Below, piece after piece: positions 37,708-46,073 of a stretch of DNA of 64,000 nt. Each line of letters opens with the position of its first letter. Position 1 is the stretch's first letter. Source of the stretch: Bradyrhizobium sp. AUGA SZCCT0158. GTDB taxonomy: Bacteria > Pseudomonadota > Alphaproteobacteria > Rhizobiales > Xanthobacteraceae. The notes under the pieces are model-generated. The model made no database searches and was not told the DNA's origin. It worked only from the letters and a program-made list of their open reading frames with translations. Made by a program: the position numbers and the translations under genes. The stretch is taken from positions 27,611 through 91,610 of the forward strand of contig NZ_JAFCME010000025.1 in NCBI RefSeq assembly GCF_018130065.1, given 5' to 3'.

Positions 37708-39078
37708 ATGGACGCAAAACGCCGCCAGTTCATGGGCGTTTCCGCCGCCGGCATTGCCGGCGCGTTGGCGATGTCGCCGGACGCTGCGCGCGCGGCGCCG
37801 CCGGCCTCGACGTTCGGGCGCGACGCCACGCAATATGGCGTGCGTCCCGGCAGTCCCGACGATCAAACCAAGGTATTGCAGCGCGCGATCGATGAAGCCG
37901 CGCGGGCGCAGGTGCCGCTGTCGCTGCCGCCGGGCGTCTACCGCACCGGCCTGCTCCGTCTGCAAAACGGCTCGCAACTGGTCGGTGTGCGCGGCGCGAC
38001 CAAACTTGTCTTCAGTGGCGGTGCATCGATGCTGCAGAGCGAGGGCGCCGGCGGCATCGGGCTATCAGGCATCACGTTCGACGGCGGCGCCATTCCGCTG
38101 CCGACGCGGCGTGGCCTTGTCCATTGCGCGGGCGGTCGCGATGTCCGCATCACCGACTGCGAAATCACCGCCAGCGGCGGCAACGGCATCTGGCTCGAGC
38201 AGGTCTCGGGCGACATCAGCGGCAACATCTTCACCAGGATCGCGACCACGGCGGTGGTGTCGTTTGATGCAAAGGGCCTGATCGTCTCGCGCAACACCAT
38301 CATCGACACCAACGACAACGGCATCGAAATCCTGCGGACGGCGATCGGCGATGACGGCACGCTGGTCCTGGACAACCGTATCGAGGACATCAAGGCCGGG
38401 CCCGGCGGTTCCGGCCAGTATGGCAACGCCATCAACGCCTTCCGCGCCGGCAACGTGATCGTGCGCGGCAACCGCATCCGCAATTGCGACTATTCGGCGG
38501 TGCGCGGCAATTCGGCGTCCAACATCCACATCACGGATAACAGCGTCAGCGATGTCCGCGAGGTCGCGCTGTATTCGGAATTCTCGTTCGAAGGTGCTGT
38601 GATCGCCAACAACACCGTCGACGGCGCCGCCGTCGGCGTCTCCGTCTGCAATTTCAACGAGGGCGGCCGCATCGCGGTCGTCCAGGGCAACGTCATCCGC
38701 AATCTGTTGCCGAAGCGGCCGGTCGGCACCATTCCGGACGATGACGCGGGCATCGGCATTTATGTCGAGGCGGACAGTTCTGTAACCGGCAATGTGATTG
38801 AGAACGCCCCCTCCTTCGGGATCATCGCCGGCTGGGGCAAATATCTGCGCGATGTCGCCATCACGGGCAATGTGATCCGCAAGGCCTTTGTCGGGGTCGG
38901 CGTGTCTGTCGTGCCGGGCGCCGGCACGGCGCTGGTCAACAACAACATGATTTCGGAAACCCCGCGCGGCGCCGTGGTCGGCCTCGACCACGCCCGCGCC
39001 ATCACGACCGACCTGTCCGCCGAAGGCGCCCAGCGTTACGCCCAGGTGGTGATCGGGACCAACGCGGTGCGCAGGTAG
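37708..39078 (+). CDS. TIGR03808-family Tat-exported repeat protein (parallel beta-helix)
   Basis: The start is the ATG at 37708. The 456-residue protein opens MDAKRRQFMGVSAAGIAGALA, a twin-arginine signal, with likely cleavage near ARAAP (about 28-33). The rest consists of right-handed parallel beta-helix repeats with alternating N/D-V-I-xGN patterns, such as GNIFTRI, GNRIRN and GNVIRNL, as in pectate-lyase-like and NosD folds. It matches my recollection of TIGR03808 proteins of Bradyrhizobium and Rhodopseudomonas, of unknown function. The convergent TIGR03809 gene (39166) is its known partner family. It probably acts in the periplasm on a polysaccharide; that is an inference. Confidence 0.88.
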   Translation: MDAKRRQFMGVSAAGIAGALAMSPDAARAAPPASTFGRDATQYGVRPGSPDDQTKVLQRAIDEAARAQVPLSLPPGVYRTGLLRLQNGSQLVGVRGATKLVFSGGASMLQSEGAGGIGLSGITFDGGAIPLPTRRGLVHCAGGRDVRITDCEITASGGNGIWLEQVSGDISGNIFTRIATTAVVSFDAKGLIVSRNTIIDTNDNGIEILRTAIGDDGTLVLDNRIEDIKAGPGGSGQYGNAINAFRAGNVIVRGNRIRNCDYSAVRGNSASNIHITDNSVSDVREVALYSEFSFEGAVIANNTVDGAAVGVSVCNFNEGGRIAVVQGNVIRNLLPKRPVGTIPDDDAGIGIYVEADSSVTGNVIENAPSFGIIAGWGKYLRDVAITGNVIRKAFVGVGVSVVPGAGTALVNNNMISETPRGAVVGLDHARAITTDLSAEGAQRYAQVVIGTNAVRR

Positions 39079-39087
39079 TCTTTGTTT

Positions 39088-39159
39088 GACGCGTTTTCTT
39101 GACGCGAACCGGTATCCACCCCGGATCAAGTCCGGGGCAGGCTTTCGCTTGAAAACGCT
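39088..39159. repeat. Palindromic intergenic repeat, copy 2 (expanded)
   Basis: It shares GACGCGTTTTCTT, ACGCGA, CCGGTATCCAC and GAAAACGCT with 11227-11274. This copy carries an extra hairpin (CCCCGGATCAAGTCCGGGG) in the middle, as if one palindromic element had inserted into another. It lies between convergent TIGR03808 and TIGR03809 genes and may terminate both. Confidence 0.78.
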
Positions 39160-39165
39160 ATGTCG

Positions 39166-39651
39166 CTACAGCGCGTTGCGCAGCAGCGGGTAGCGGTCCC
39201 TGATCGCGTCAAGATCCAGCGCCGGGGGTGAGAGATCGTCCAACGCCGGCGCGTCGGGCACCGAGGGCGCTTCGGCGGAATCGGCAAGCACGCTTTCCAG
39301 CGCGACCAGGACATCGCCCGGGACATCGCGGGGTGGCAATTCGGCTGCGACTTGCATCGGCCGCGGCGCCGGCGGAAGCCGATCGCGCAGCAATCCGTGA
39401 TGGCGACGTCCGAGCCAGGACAGATCGACAGCGGTGTTATCGAGCGAGGCCTCGCGCGTCTCCAGTTTGCGCCAGAGTTCGACCGCTTCCTTGGCTTCCC
39501 GGATATTTTCGAGAAAGGCGTCTTCGGTATGAAAGCGCCGCCAGCGCCCGGTCTCGAACAGTTCGGTGAGGTAATCCAGCCGCTGCTCCGCAAGATTGCA
39601 CCAGCGCGCAACGATATCGCGGCCACGTGCCACGTCTGCATGATGTGTCAT
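39166..39651 (-). CDS. TIGR03809-family protein
   Basis: The ATG at 39651 starts MTHHADVARGRDIVARWCNLAE, the usual beginning of TIGR03809 proteins. The 161-residue product is mostly helical (RLDYLTELFETGRW ... EAKEAVELWRKLE), and its C-terminus is Pro/Asp-rich. A second frame (39126-39641) overlaps but has an implausible protein. No signal peptide is present. Function is unknown; it is found next to TIGR03808 genes. The convergent arrangement here is consistent with that pairing. Confidence 0.8.
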   Translation of the reverse strand: MTHHADVARGRDIVARWCNLAEQRLDYLTELFETGRWRRFHTEDAFLENIREAKEAVELWRKLETREASLDNTAVDLSWLGRRHHGLLRDRLPPAPRPMQVAAELPPRDVPGDVLVALESVLADSAEAPSVPDAPALDDLSPPALDLDAIRDRYPLLRNAL

Positions 39652-40115
39652 AAACCTGCCCGTAAGGAGAAGAACGGACGCAGACGCAACAGAGGCGAAT
39701 CAACTGGACGTGGTGGGGATATTCTGTGGAAAACTTCTTGCTTGTCCAGTACGTGCCATTACGGGACGCCTCCCGGTGCATGAAACCCACATGAATGCAG
39801 GGTTACTCGCGCTATCGACCGTCAAGCCGTTCAACGGCATGGCCGCATTGCGTGGACTCGCGGTGATTTCACGGACGGCAACGCGGGTCGATGAGCTCTC
39901 GCTCAGAAACGGGGTGTTGAAAAGAAAAGACCCGTCCGGGGGGACAACCGGACGGGTCAAGCCATATGGGCGCTTGGGGTGGATGGGCGCTCGCGCCGAA
40001 TACAGCCGATGGGGAGGGATAACCGCTCCCACATTCATTAGTCGCAGCAGCTTTGCGGGACGTTCAAAAGGCCGATCGATTTTTTTAACTTTTTATTCGG
40101 GCGAGCCGGCCGAAA
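39652..40115. other. 464-bp gap with a minus-strand terminator, no clear gene
   Basis: This lies between the TIGR03809 gene (39651) and the end of the subtilase gene (40116). It holds a minus-strand intrinsic terminator at 39919-39958. Open frames on both strands here encode implausible proteins. An AT-rich patch at 40077-40095 lies close to the subtilase stop. The distance from the stop to the terminator (about 157 bp) means the subtilase mRNA would have a long 3' tail. Confidence 0.5.
39919..39958 (-). terminator. Intrinsic terminator downstream of the subtilase operon
   Basis: On the minus strand, GACCCGTCCGG pairs with CCGGACGGGTC (11-bp perfect stem, 8-base loop; plus-strand coordinates 39948-39958 and 39929-39939). 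It is followed by TTTTCTTTTC. The orientation serves transcripts coming from the subtilase gene at 40116-41984. Confidence 0.88.
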
Positions 40116-41984
40116 TCACCGCGTAGCGGGGCGATTAACGGTGTTTGCGGCCGATTTCTCGGACGCCATCGACGGCGCCGAGCCGTTCATCGCTCTGCTC
40201 ACGGAAGCGTTATCGGCGGGAGCCGGCGCCTTCTGAGATCCCGGCGCCTCCGAAACCGCAGCGAGCGGTACCGCAGGCGCGGCCGTCGAGGCGGTGACGG
40301 CAGCGAAAGCATCGACCTCGCCCGCCCCGAACATATCGTCACGGCCGGGCGCGCCAAGGTCGCGGGCGGTCTTCGTCAGGATCGCGCGCAGATCGTTCGG
40401 CTTCAACGCAGGATTGCGCTCCAGCATCAGGGCGGCAACGCCGCTGACAAAGGCGGCGGAAAACGAGGTACCCGAGGTGATCTGGTATTTATCGTCCGGC
40501 GCCGGCAGGAAGATATCCGCGCCGGGCGCTGCGATGGCGATATGGACACCGCGGTTCGATGCCGCAAACAGCTTTGCCTGCGAGTCGGTTCCGCTCACCG
40601 CAATGACGTTCGGATTGGCGGCGGGATAGAGCGCCGGCGATTTGGCGCCGGCATTGCCGGCGGCCGCCACCATCAGGATCCCCCTGGAAGCGGTCGCGGC
40701 AACACCGCGCTCGATCAAGGGATCCTTCGGTCCTGCAAAACTCATGTTGATGATCTGCGCACCGTGCTCGGCCGCATAGTCCAGCCCCTTGAGGATCACA
40801 TAGGAAGTGCTCTCAGCACCATTTGCGCCGCTGCCGAACGCACGGATCGCCAATAGCCGCGCCTCCGGCGCGCTTCCCATCAGCTTGCCATGCGCCACGA
40901 TCGCGCCCGCAATGCCGGTACCGTGGACGTGCGGGCCTTCCTTGCTGCCGAGCGCATCGAAACTGTCGGCAACCGAATTGACGAGTTCGGGATGTTTGAC
41001 GTCAACGCCTGAATCGATCACCGCAATGGTGACGTTCATGCCGCGGACCAGCTTGTGCGCCTGTGGCAACCGAAGCTGGGCGACCGCGTATTGCGCGGCG
41101 TCGCCCTCGCTCATCGAGCGCTTCTGATCCTGCAGCATATAGCGGAAATTGAGCTGCACCGACTTCACGCCGCCGGCGCTGTCAGCGGCGAACTCACGGC
41201 GGACGACGTCCACCGGGCGCTGATCGATGATCCGGAACAGGCCGATGGTGCCGCCGATCAGCGGGAATTCCTGCGAGGAGAGCCGCTCGAGGCCGTGACG
41301 CCGGGCCAGTTCGTCGGCCTGCGCCGGCGATAGCGCGCTGTCGATCTCGGCCACCAGTTCGTTCGGGATCGCGCGCGTGTCGATCGCGGCCGCCTGCGGC
41401 GGCGCGTTGTTGCGCGGACCGTTATTGCCCTTCTTGGCCGAGCCGCCGCTGCCGCCGCCATCGACCGAAAGGACCGGGCGGTCGAAGCATTCGCCGTCAG
41501 GGCCGCGATTGGCGTATTGACAGACCGGATAGAGGTTGGGTGAAAAACGCAGCGGAAGCGTCGGATCCACACCGACACGGGAAATCTCGGGACGCCCGTT
41601 CGGTGTCCGCCCTACCAACGTCCCACCTCCGCCTCCGCCGTGCGTGGTCGGCGGAACGCGCGCGATGACCCCGGGACCCGGCCGGGTCGTGACGACCGGC
41701 CGGTTCACAATGACAGGGCGATTCGTGATAACTGGCCGGTTCGTGATGACAGGACGGCCCGTGATGACCGGATTGACCCGCGCCCCGACGGTTGGGTTGA
41801 TTCTGGTCGTTGCGGACGGATTGATTGTCGGCACCCGGGAACTGACGTTCAGGCTCGGCGTGCGCATGATGGCTTGCGCGTCGGCGACCGAACCGCCGAA
41901 CAGCACAAGCGGCAGCGCCATCGCCGACAAAGCCCATGCCGCGCGCTGCGCCCTTATCCGCCAATTCACGCGAGCATCGACCAT
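40116..41984 (-). CDS. Secreted S8-family serine peptidase (subtilase)
   Basis: The ATG at 41984 starts a 622-residue precursor with a signal-like hydrophobic helix (about 15-35, ending ADAQA). Residues 50-130 are a Pro/Thr/Val repeat (RPVITN-type) and a Gly-rich stretch. Residues 200-290 resemble a subtilisin propeptide (LSPAQADELARRHGLERL). The catalytic domain has Asp324 (AVIDSGVDV), His354 (HVHGTGIAG), the oxyanion Asn (AAAGNAG) and Ser (TSGTSFSAAFV). It probably acts in the periplasm or at the cell surface. It ends an operon with an anti-sigma and an ECF sigma gene, which suggests sigma-dependent induction. A terminator lies downstream at 39919. Confidence 0.92.
   Translation of the reverse strand: MVDARVNWRIRAQRAAWALSAMALPLVLFGGSVADAQAIMRTPSLNVSSRVPTINPSATTRINPTVGARVNPVITGRPVITNRPVITNRPVIVNRPVVTTRPGPGVIARVPPTTHGGGGGGTLVGRTPNGRPEISRVGVDPTLPLRFSPNLYPVCQYANRGPDGECFDRPVLSVDGGGSGGSAKKGNNGPRNNAPPQAAAIDTRAIPNELVAEIDSALSPAQADELARRHGLERLSSQEFPLIGGTIGLFRIIDQRPVDVVRREFAADSAGGVKSVQLNFRYMLQDQKRSMSEGDAAQYAVAQLRLPQAHKLVRGMNVTIAVIDSGVDVKHPELVNSVADSFDALGSKEGPHVHGTGIAGAIVAHGKLMGSAPEARLLAIRAFGSGANGAESTSYVILKGLDYAAEHGAQIINMSFAGPKDPLIERGVAATASRGILMVAAAGNAGAKSPALYPAANPNVIAVSGTDSQAKLFAASNRGVHIAIAAPGADIFLPAPDDKYQITSGTSFSAAFVSGVAALMLERNPALKPNDLRAILTKTARDLGAPGRDDMFGAGEVDAFAAVTASTAAPAVPLAAVSEAPGSQKAPAPADNASVSRAMNGSAPSMASEKSAANTVNRPATR
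41680..41769 (+). repeat. 18-bp tandem repeat (five copies) in the subtilase linker
   Basis: Five degenerate 18-bp units (GGCCGGNTCNTGATGACC-like) lie in frame inside the subtilase gene. They encode the NRPVIT-type linker repeats between the signal sequence and the propeptide. Units end at 41697, 41715, 41733, 41751 and 41769. Confidence 0.8.
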
Positions 41985-42015
41985 GGGACCTCGGCTTGGT
42001 CAGGCGACCGACGCC

Positions 42016-42729
42016 TTACGGCGTCGGCACCGCAAGATTGACGATCTTCTCACCTTGCAACTTGTTCATCAGGTTCGTGACTTCATCCTTGCCCAGCGCC
42101 CGGTTGCCGAACTGCAGCCGGAACATGCCGCCCTTGGCGCCATCGACGATCGAAGCCTGATAATTGTCCAGGAGCGCGTTGATGTCGGCGATGCGCGCGT
42201 CAGGGTTAAACCGCACCAGCGCGCGCGGTGGCACCGCGGCACCAAGTTCGCGGGTAAGGGGCGCCGCCGTCTGATTCAGGCTCAGCGAAGCCGTTTGAAA
42301 GGAAGCAGTCTGGTTCTTCATCAGCACCGCGCCGATCACCCCGGCCTGCAACAGCAGCGCAACAGCGCCGAGGCTCGCCGACCAGGCCAGCGTCCGCGGC
42401 GAAAGTTTTGTGAAGAATTCCGCGATCCGCGTCGAGAGATTGATCGACACCGACGGCTTGCGCTCGGGCTCGCCGTCGATCGCCGCGAACAGCTTCTGCA
42501 TGGCGCGCGCGGACGGCGCACCCAGGCTTTCGTTGAGATGAATGGTCTCGGCATATTCTTCCTGGATCACGGCATATTGCCGGGCCAGGTCGGGATCGCC
42601 GGCGAGCGCCTCATCGACGCGACGCGCATCGCGCGCGTTCAACGTGCCGGCCGCATGGAATGGCAGCAGCATCTCGATTTCGCCGGGCTCTTGATCCAGC
42701 ATTTTCTTGCTCATCGCCATCATGGCCAA
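42016..42729 (-). CDS. Anti-sigma factor with one membrane segment, no zinc finger
   Basis: The 237-residue protein is encoded directly after an ECF sigma gene, with a 10-bp overlap. Its N-terminus (EIEMLLPFHAAGTLNARDARRVDEALAGDP) is the anti-sigma helix bundle, but the HxxxCxxC zinc site is absent (FHAAGTL in its place). A membrane segment follows (about 115-136, LGAVALLLQAGVIGAVLM), then a periplasmic domain ending LMNKLQGEKIVNLAVP. It should hold the sigma at the membrane until a periplasmic signal releases it. The start region MAMMAMSKK leaves the exact ATG uncertain. The linked subtilase could be either a target or a processor. Confidence 0.88.
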   Translation of the reverse strand: MAMMAMSKKMLDQEPGEIEMLLPFHAAGTLNARDARRVDEALAGDPDLARQYAVIQEEYAETIHLNESLGAPSARAMQKLFAAIDGEPERKPSVSINLSTRIAEFFTKLSPRTLAWSASLGAVALLLQAGVIGAVLMKNQTASFQTASLSLNQTAAPLTRELGAAVPPRALVRFNPDARIADINALLDNYQASIVDGAKGGMFRLQFGNRALGKDEVTNLMNKLQGEKIVNLAVPTP

Positions 42730-43289
42730 CCTCGCTCAATGCCGGCTGCCTTGAGCAGTTCGGCCAATTTCTTGCGCGCATAAAACAGACGCGTCTTGAC
42801 GGTGTTTTCCGGAATTCCGACGATTTCGGCCACCTCTTCCACGGACTTCTCGTGGTAGTAGACGAGATCGACGATCTCCCGATGCTCAGGCGAAAGTGAT
42901 GTCAGGCACTTGCGCAACGCATCACTGGTATCTTTCTTCTGAACCACCACTTCCGGATCATCGGACGTATCCTCGATCGCGTTCGCGGTCTCATCGTCCA
43001 GTCCAACATCCTTCCGGCGCCTAAGTGCCGACAGGGCCTTGAACCGCGTAATCGCCAGCAGCCAGGTGGTAACAGCGGATCGGCCTTCGAACTTGCCAGC
43101 CTGGCGCCACACATCGAGAAACACCTCACTGATGAGGTCTTCCGCAACCTGTTCGTCCCTGACGAGCCGAAGCCCGAAACGGAACACCCTGACATGGTGC
43201 CTTCCGTAAAGCACCTGCATGGCGAGCCGGTCGCCTTGAGCGATCCGAGCGATCAGAATTTCGTCTGAAGCCGCCTGTGCCGCACTCAA
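42720..43289 (-). CDS. ECF-family RNA polymerase sigma factor
   Basis: The 189-residue protein has a standard ECF region 2 (LYGRHHVRVFRFGLRLV, VAEDLISEVFLDVWRQAGKFEGRSAVTTWLLAI) and region 4 (LSPEHREIVDLVYYHEKSVEEVAEIVGIPENTVKTRLFYAR). The most likely start is the TTG at 43289 (LSAAQAASDE); no upstream ATG fits. It overlaps the downstream anti-sigma gene by 10 bp, and an S8 peptidase follows. The target promoter motif could not be read upstream. Confidence 0.92.
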   Translation of the reverse strand: MSAAQAASDEILIARIAQGDRLAMQVLYGRHHVRVFRFGLRLVRDEQVAEDLISEVFLDVWRQAGKFEGRSAVTTWLLAITRFKALSALRRRKDVGLDDETANAIEDTSDDPEVVVQKKDTSDALRKCLTSLSPEHREIVDLVYYHEKSVEEVAEIVGIPENTVKTRLFYARKKLAELLKAAGIERGWP

Positions 43290-43708
43290 TTGCCGTCTCG
43301 CAAGGTTGGTCGGGGGGAGATGGCGGAGGGTTCGATGGCCGAGGCAAGATTCTTCACATTACGGCAATGACCGGACTGCATGTGTGATCTACCCCACAGA
43401 GGATCGCCGGACGGCCGAGATGATGCCGACGAGAACGAACGAAGGCCCGGAATTGGTACCATAATACGGAATTGCTTTCCTAGAGGTTGCACCACCCGTT
43501 GCGACCTTACCAAGGCTCGGTCCGCAAGGCAGCATCTGCGTACAAGTTGAGCTGCCACGCAACGGTCGCGGCCACCCGAATCCGCCAAATTTCCGTTGCG
43601 AAACAGGACAATGGAGGTGTTTTAACGGACCAGAATCGGTTCCAAAAGATACCAAACCTAAAGGCTTTCCCACTTAGATTTTTGCCGAGTTCCATCAACG
43701 GCGAGTCC
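43290..43708. other. 419-bp divergent intergenic region
   Basis: This separates the ECF sigma gene (minus) from the diguanylate cyclase gene (plus) and should hold both promoters. A near-repeat CGGAATTG occurs at 43448-43455 and again at 43468-43475, 20 bp apart, in an AT-richer stretch. I could not assign either gene's -35/-10 pair. An in-frame extension of the cyclase to 43487 is not supported by residue patterns. Confidence 0.45.
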
Positions 43709-44851
43709 ATGGGCACCGCGGCCTCCTCATTCGTGAATCCGGCCGATCTGGATGGCGTCGGTCCCCAGCCGGCGGCGAAGGCGCTTGCCCGGCGCGCCAA
43801 GCAGCGTCGCCAGATCCTGATCATGATCGGGGCCAGCTACATCATCGACGCCGGGGTCTTGCTGCTGTATGCGCAAGCCGGTTCGACGCCCCTCATGATC
43901 GCCCCGGCCTATGCCGCTTCCGGCCTGACCCTGGTGATTTTCAGTCTCATCCTTTCGGAATTCGGGTTCAACGAGCGCTTCAAGGATCATTATCTGGTCG
44001 CCCCGCAGGCGACCATCTGCATGCTGATTGCCCTGGCGTTCACCTATCTGGCGCCCGAAGTCGGCGGCATGTTCCTCTGCACCCTGTTCATCGTGTTCAG
44101 CTTCAGTTCGCTGCGCTCGATCCCTGCGCAGACCATGATGATCTGGACGGCGATGACGATCGGCCTCGCCGGGCTGTTCCTGTTGACCGACAAGCCGATC
44201 TCGATGCCGCATGGCAGTCACCTCGAGCGCTTTGCCACCTTGCTGGTGTTCGTCCTGACCATCGGACGCTGCATGTTCTTAGGCATCTTCTCCAGCTCGC
44301 TGAAGCAATCGCTGTATCAGAGCGGGCTGAAACTCAAGGAAGCCTACAAACGGATCGAGGAGCTCGCCGAACTCGACGAACTCACGGGATCGTATAACCG
44401 CCGCTGCATCATGCGGATGCTGGATGAAGAGATCGCCCGCGCCGGCCGCAATGACGCACCCTGCTCGATCGCATTGATCGATCTCGACTGGTTCAAGCGC
44501 ATCAACGACGCCTTTGGTCATCCGACCGGCGACGAGGTGCTGCGGACTTTCGCCATCACCATGTTCGCCAACATCCGTGGCATCGACCGCTTTGGCCGCT
44601 ACGGCGGCGAGGAATTCCTGCTGGTGCTGCCCGGCATGAGCACCGACAATGCCGTGCGTGCACTCGACCGGCTGCGCGGGATCATTGCGGAGCTCGACTG
44701 GAGCGCATTCTCGCCCGACATGAACGTGACCATTTCCGGAGGCGTCGCGACGCTGAAGCCGGAGGAAACCCCGGACCTGTTTCTCGCCCGCGCCGACAGC
44801 GCGCTTTACGCAGCCAAGGCACAGGGACGCAACCGCATCGCCAGCGCCTGA
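43709..44851 (+). CDS. Membrane diguanylate cyclase (GGDEF) with intact I-site
   Basis: I start at the ATG 43709 (MGTAASSF). The 380-residue protein has about six membrane segments (about 38-200), a short coiled-coil (LKLKEAYKRIEELAELDEL), and a GGDEF domain. The active-site motif is GGEEF at 299-303, and RGID at 290-293 is spaced exactly five residues before it, which is the product-inhibition I-site. LIDLDWFKRINDAFGH and ADSALYAAKAQGRNR complete the domain, so it should be a working cyclase making c-di-GMP from two GTP. The membrane part has no named sensor domain. A DUF2336 gene follows by 68 bp. Confidence 0.9.
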   Translation: MGTAASSFVNPADLDGVGPQPAAKALARRAKQRRQILIMIGASYIIDAGVLLLYAQAGSTPLMIAPAYAASGLTLVIFSLILSEFGFNERFKDHYLVAPQATICMLIALAFTYLAPEVGGMFLCTLFIVFSFSSLRSIPAQTMMIWTAMTIGLAGLFLLTDKPISMPHGSHLERFATLLVFVLTIGRCMFLGIFSSSLKQSLYQSGLKLKEAYKRIEELAELDELTGSYNRRCIMRMLDEEIARAGRNDAPCSIALIDLDWFKRINDAFGHPTGDEVLRTFAITMFANIRGIDRFGRYGGEEFLLVLPGMSTDNAVRALDRLRGIIAELDWSAFSPDMNVTISGGVATLKPEETPDLFLARADSALYAAKAQGRNRIASA

Positions 44852-44919
44852 ACCGGCCATTTCAGTTGTTCCGGCGACGGAGAATCCATCGCCGGGCTTT
44901 TGCTCCAGGATAGAGTCAT

Positions 44920-46026
44920 ATGAGTTCGAAGTCCGCTATCGCCCCCATGAGCCTGCTCGACGAACTGCAGACCACGCTCGCGCACGGGACTGTCGCCCGC
45001 CGGGTCGAAACCTTGCGCCGGGTGACCGACCTTTTCATCAACGGCGCAGTGGACTTTTCGGACGAACAGGTCGGGCTGTTCGACGATGTCTTCCAGTGCC
45101 TGATCGATCACATCGAGACCTCAGCCAAGACATTGCTGGCCAACCGCCTCGCGCCGGTCGACACCGCGCCGCCGCTGACGATCCGGGCATTGGCGTTCGA
45201 CGACGTGATCGAGGTTGCCGGACCCGTGCTGTCGCAATCGGCGCGGCTCGACGACGAGACCCTGATCGAGAATGCGCGCAGCAAAAGCCAGGCGCATTTG
45301 ATGGCGATCTCGATCCGAAAAGTGTTGAGCGGCGCGGTCACCGACGTGCTGGTCCAGCGCGGCAATGATGCGGTGGTCCAGAGCACCGTCAACAATCCGG
45401 GCGCCGAATTCACCGAGCGCGGCTTCACGCGGCTGGTCAACCGCGCCGAGGGAGACGACAATCTCGCGACCTGCGTCGGCCTGCGTCCGACGATTCCGCG
45501 ACATCTGTATTTGAAGCTGCTGGCCAAGGCCTCCGACGCGGTCCGGCAGCGGCTGGAGGCGGCCAACCCGCAAATGGCGGCGCAGGTGCCGACCGCCGTC
45601 AAGGAGGCGACGCGGCGCGCGCGCTCCGCACCGTCGGCGATCACCAGAAACACCGAGATTGCCCACGCGCTGGTCAAATCGCTGTACCAGGACGGCCGGC
45701 TCGACGAATTCCAGGTGGCGTCATTTGCCGAGGCCGGTAAATTCGACGAAGCCAACGCCTCGATCGCAGCGCTGGCCAACGTGCCGGTGGCGATCGCCGA
45801 GAACATGATGATCGAAACCCGCGCCGAAGGCGTGATGATCCTGGCGAAGGTGGCGAGCCTGTCATGGTCCACCGTCCGGGCCATCATCAACATGCGCGAC
45901 GAGTTGTCGGGTGGGGAACCGACCGACATCGCGGCGTGCAAGGACACCTATGAGCGGCTACGGCCGTCGACCGCCCAGCAGGTGCTGCGCTTCCACCGCA
46001 TGCAGCAAAACGCGCCCGCGAAGTGA
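44920..46026 (+). CDS. DUF2336-family protein, full length
   Basis: The 368-residue protein has the DUF2336 core: LADPVLSQS-like (GPVLSQSARLDDETLIENARSKSQAHLMAI), then ISIRKVLSGAVTDVLVQRGND. It is all-helical, with repeated short motifs (VPVAIAENMMIETRAEGVMILAK). No membrane segment or signal is seen. Function is unknown. It follows a diguanylate cyclase gene by 68 bp, suggesting a shared transcript and perhaps a link to c-di-GMP or motility. A second member lies at 1-816. Confidence 0.88.
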   Translation: MSSKSAIAPMSLLDELQTTLAHGTVARRVETLRRVTDLFINGAVDFSDEQVGLFDDVFQCLIDHIETSAKTLLANRLAPVDTAPPLTIRALAFDDVIEVAGPVLSQSARLDDETLIENARSKSQAHLMAISIRKVLSGAVTDVLVQRGNDAVVQSTVNNPGAEFTERGFTRLVNRAEGDDNLATCVGLRPTIPRHLYLKLLAKASDAVRQRLEAANPQMAAQVPTAVKEATRRARSAPSAITRNTEIAHALVKSLYQDGRLDEFQVASFAEAGKFDEANASIAALANVPVAIAENMMIETRAEGVMILAKVASLSWSTVRAIINMRDELSGGEPTDIAACKDTYERLRPSTAQQVLRFHRMQQNAPAK

Positions 46027-46073
46027 GCCACAAAGTTCGCGTTATCCCGGCGAACGCCGAGACGACAAAAGCA

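Noticed and set aside
39710..40126. 138-residue plus-strand frame in the gap before the subtilase gene end
   Set aside because: It runs through a perfect intrinsic terminator stem and has no ribosome site or recognisable pattern; treated as chance.
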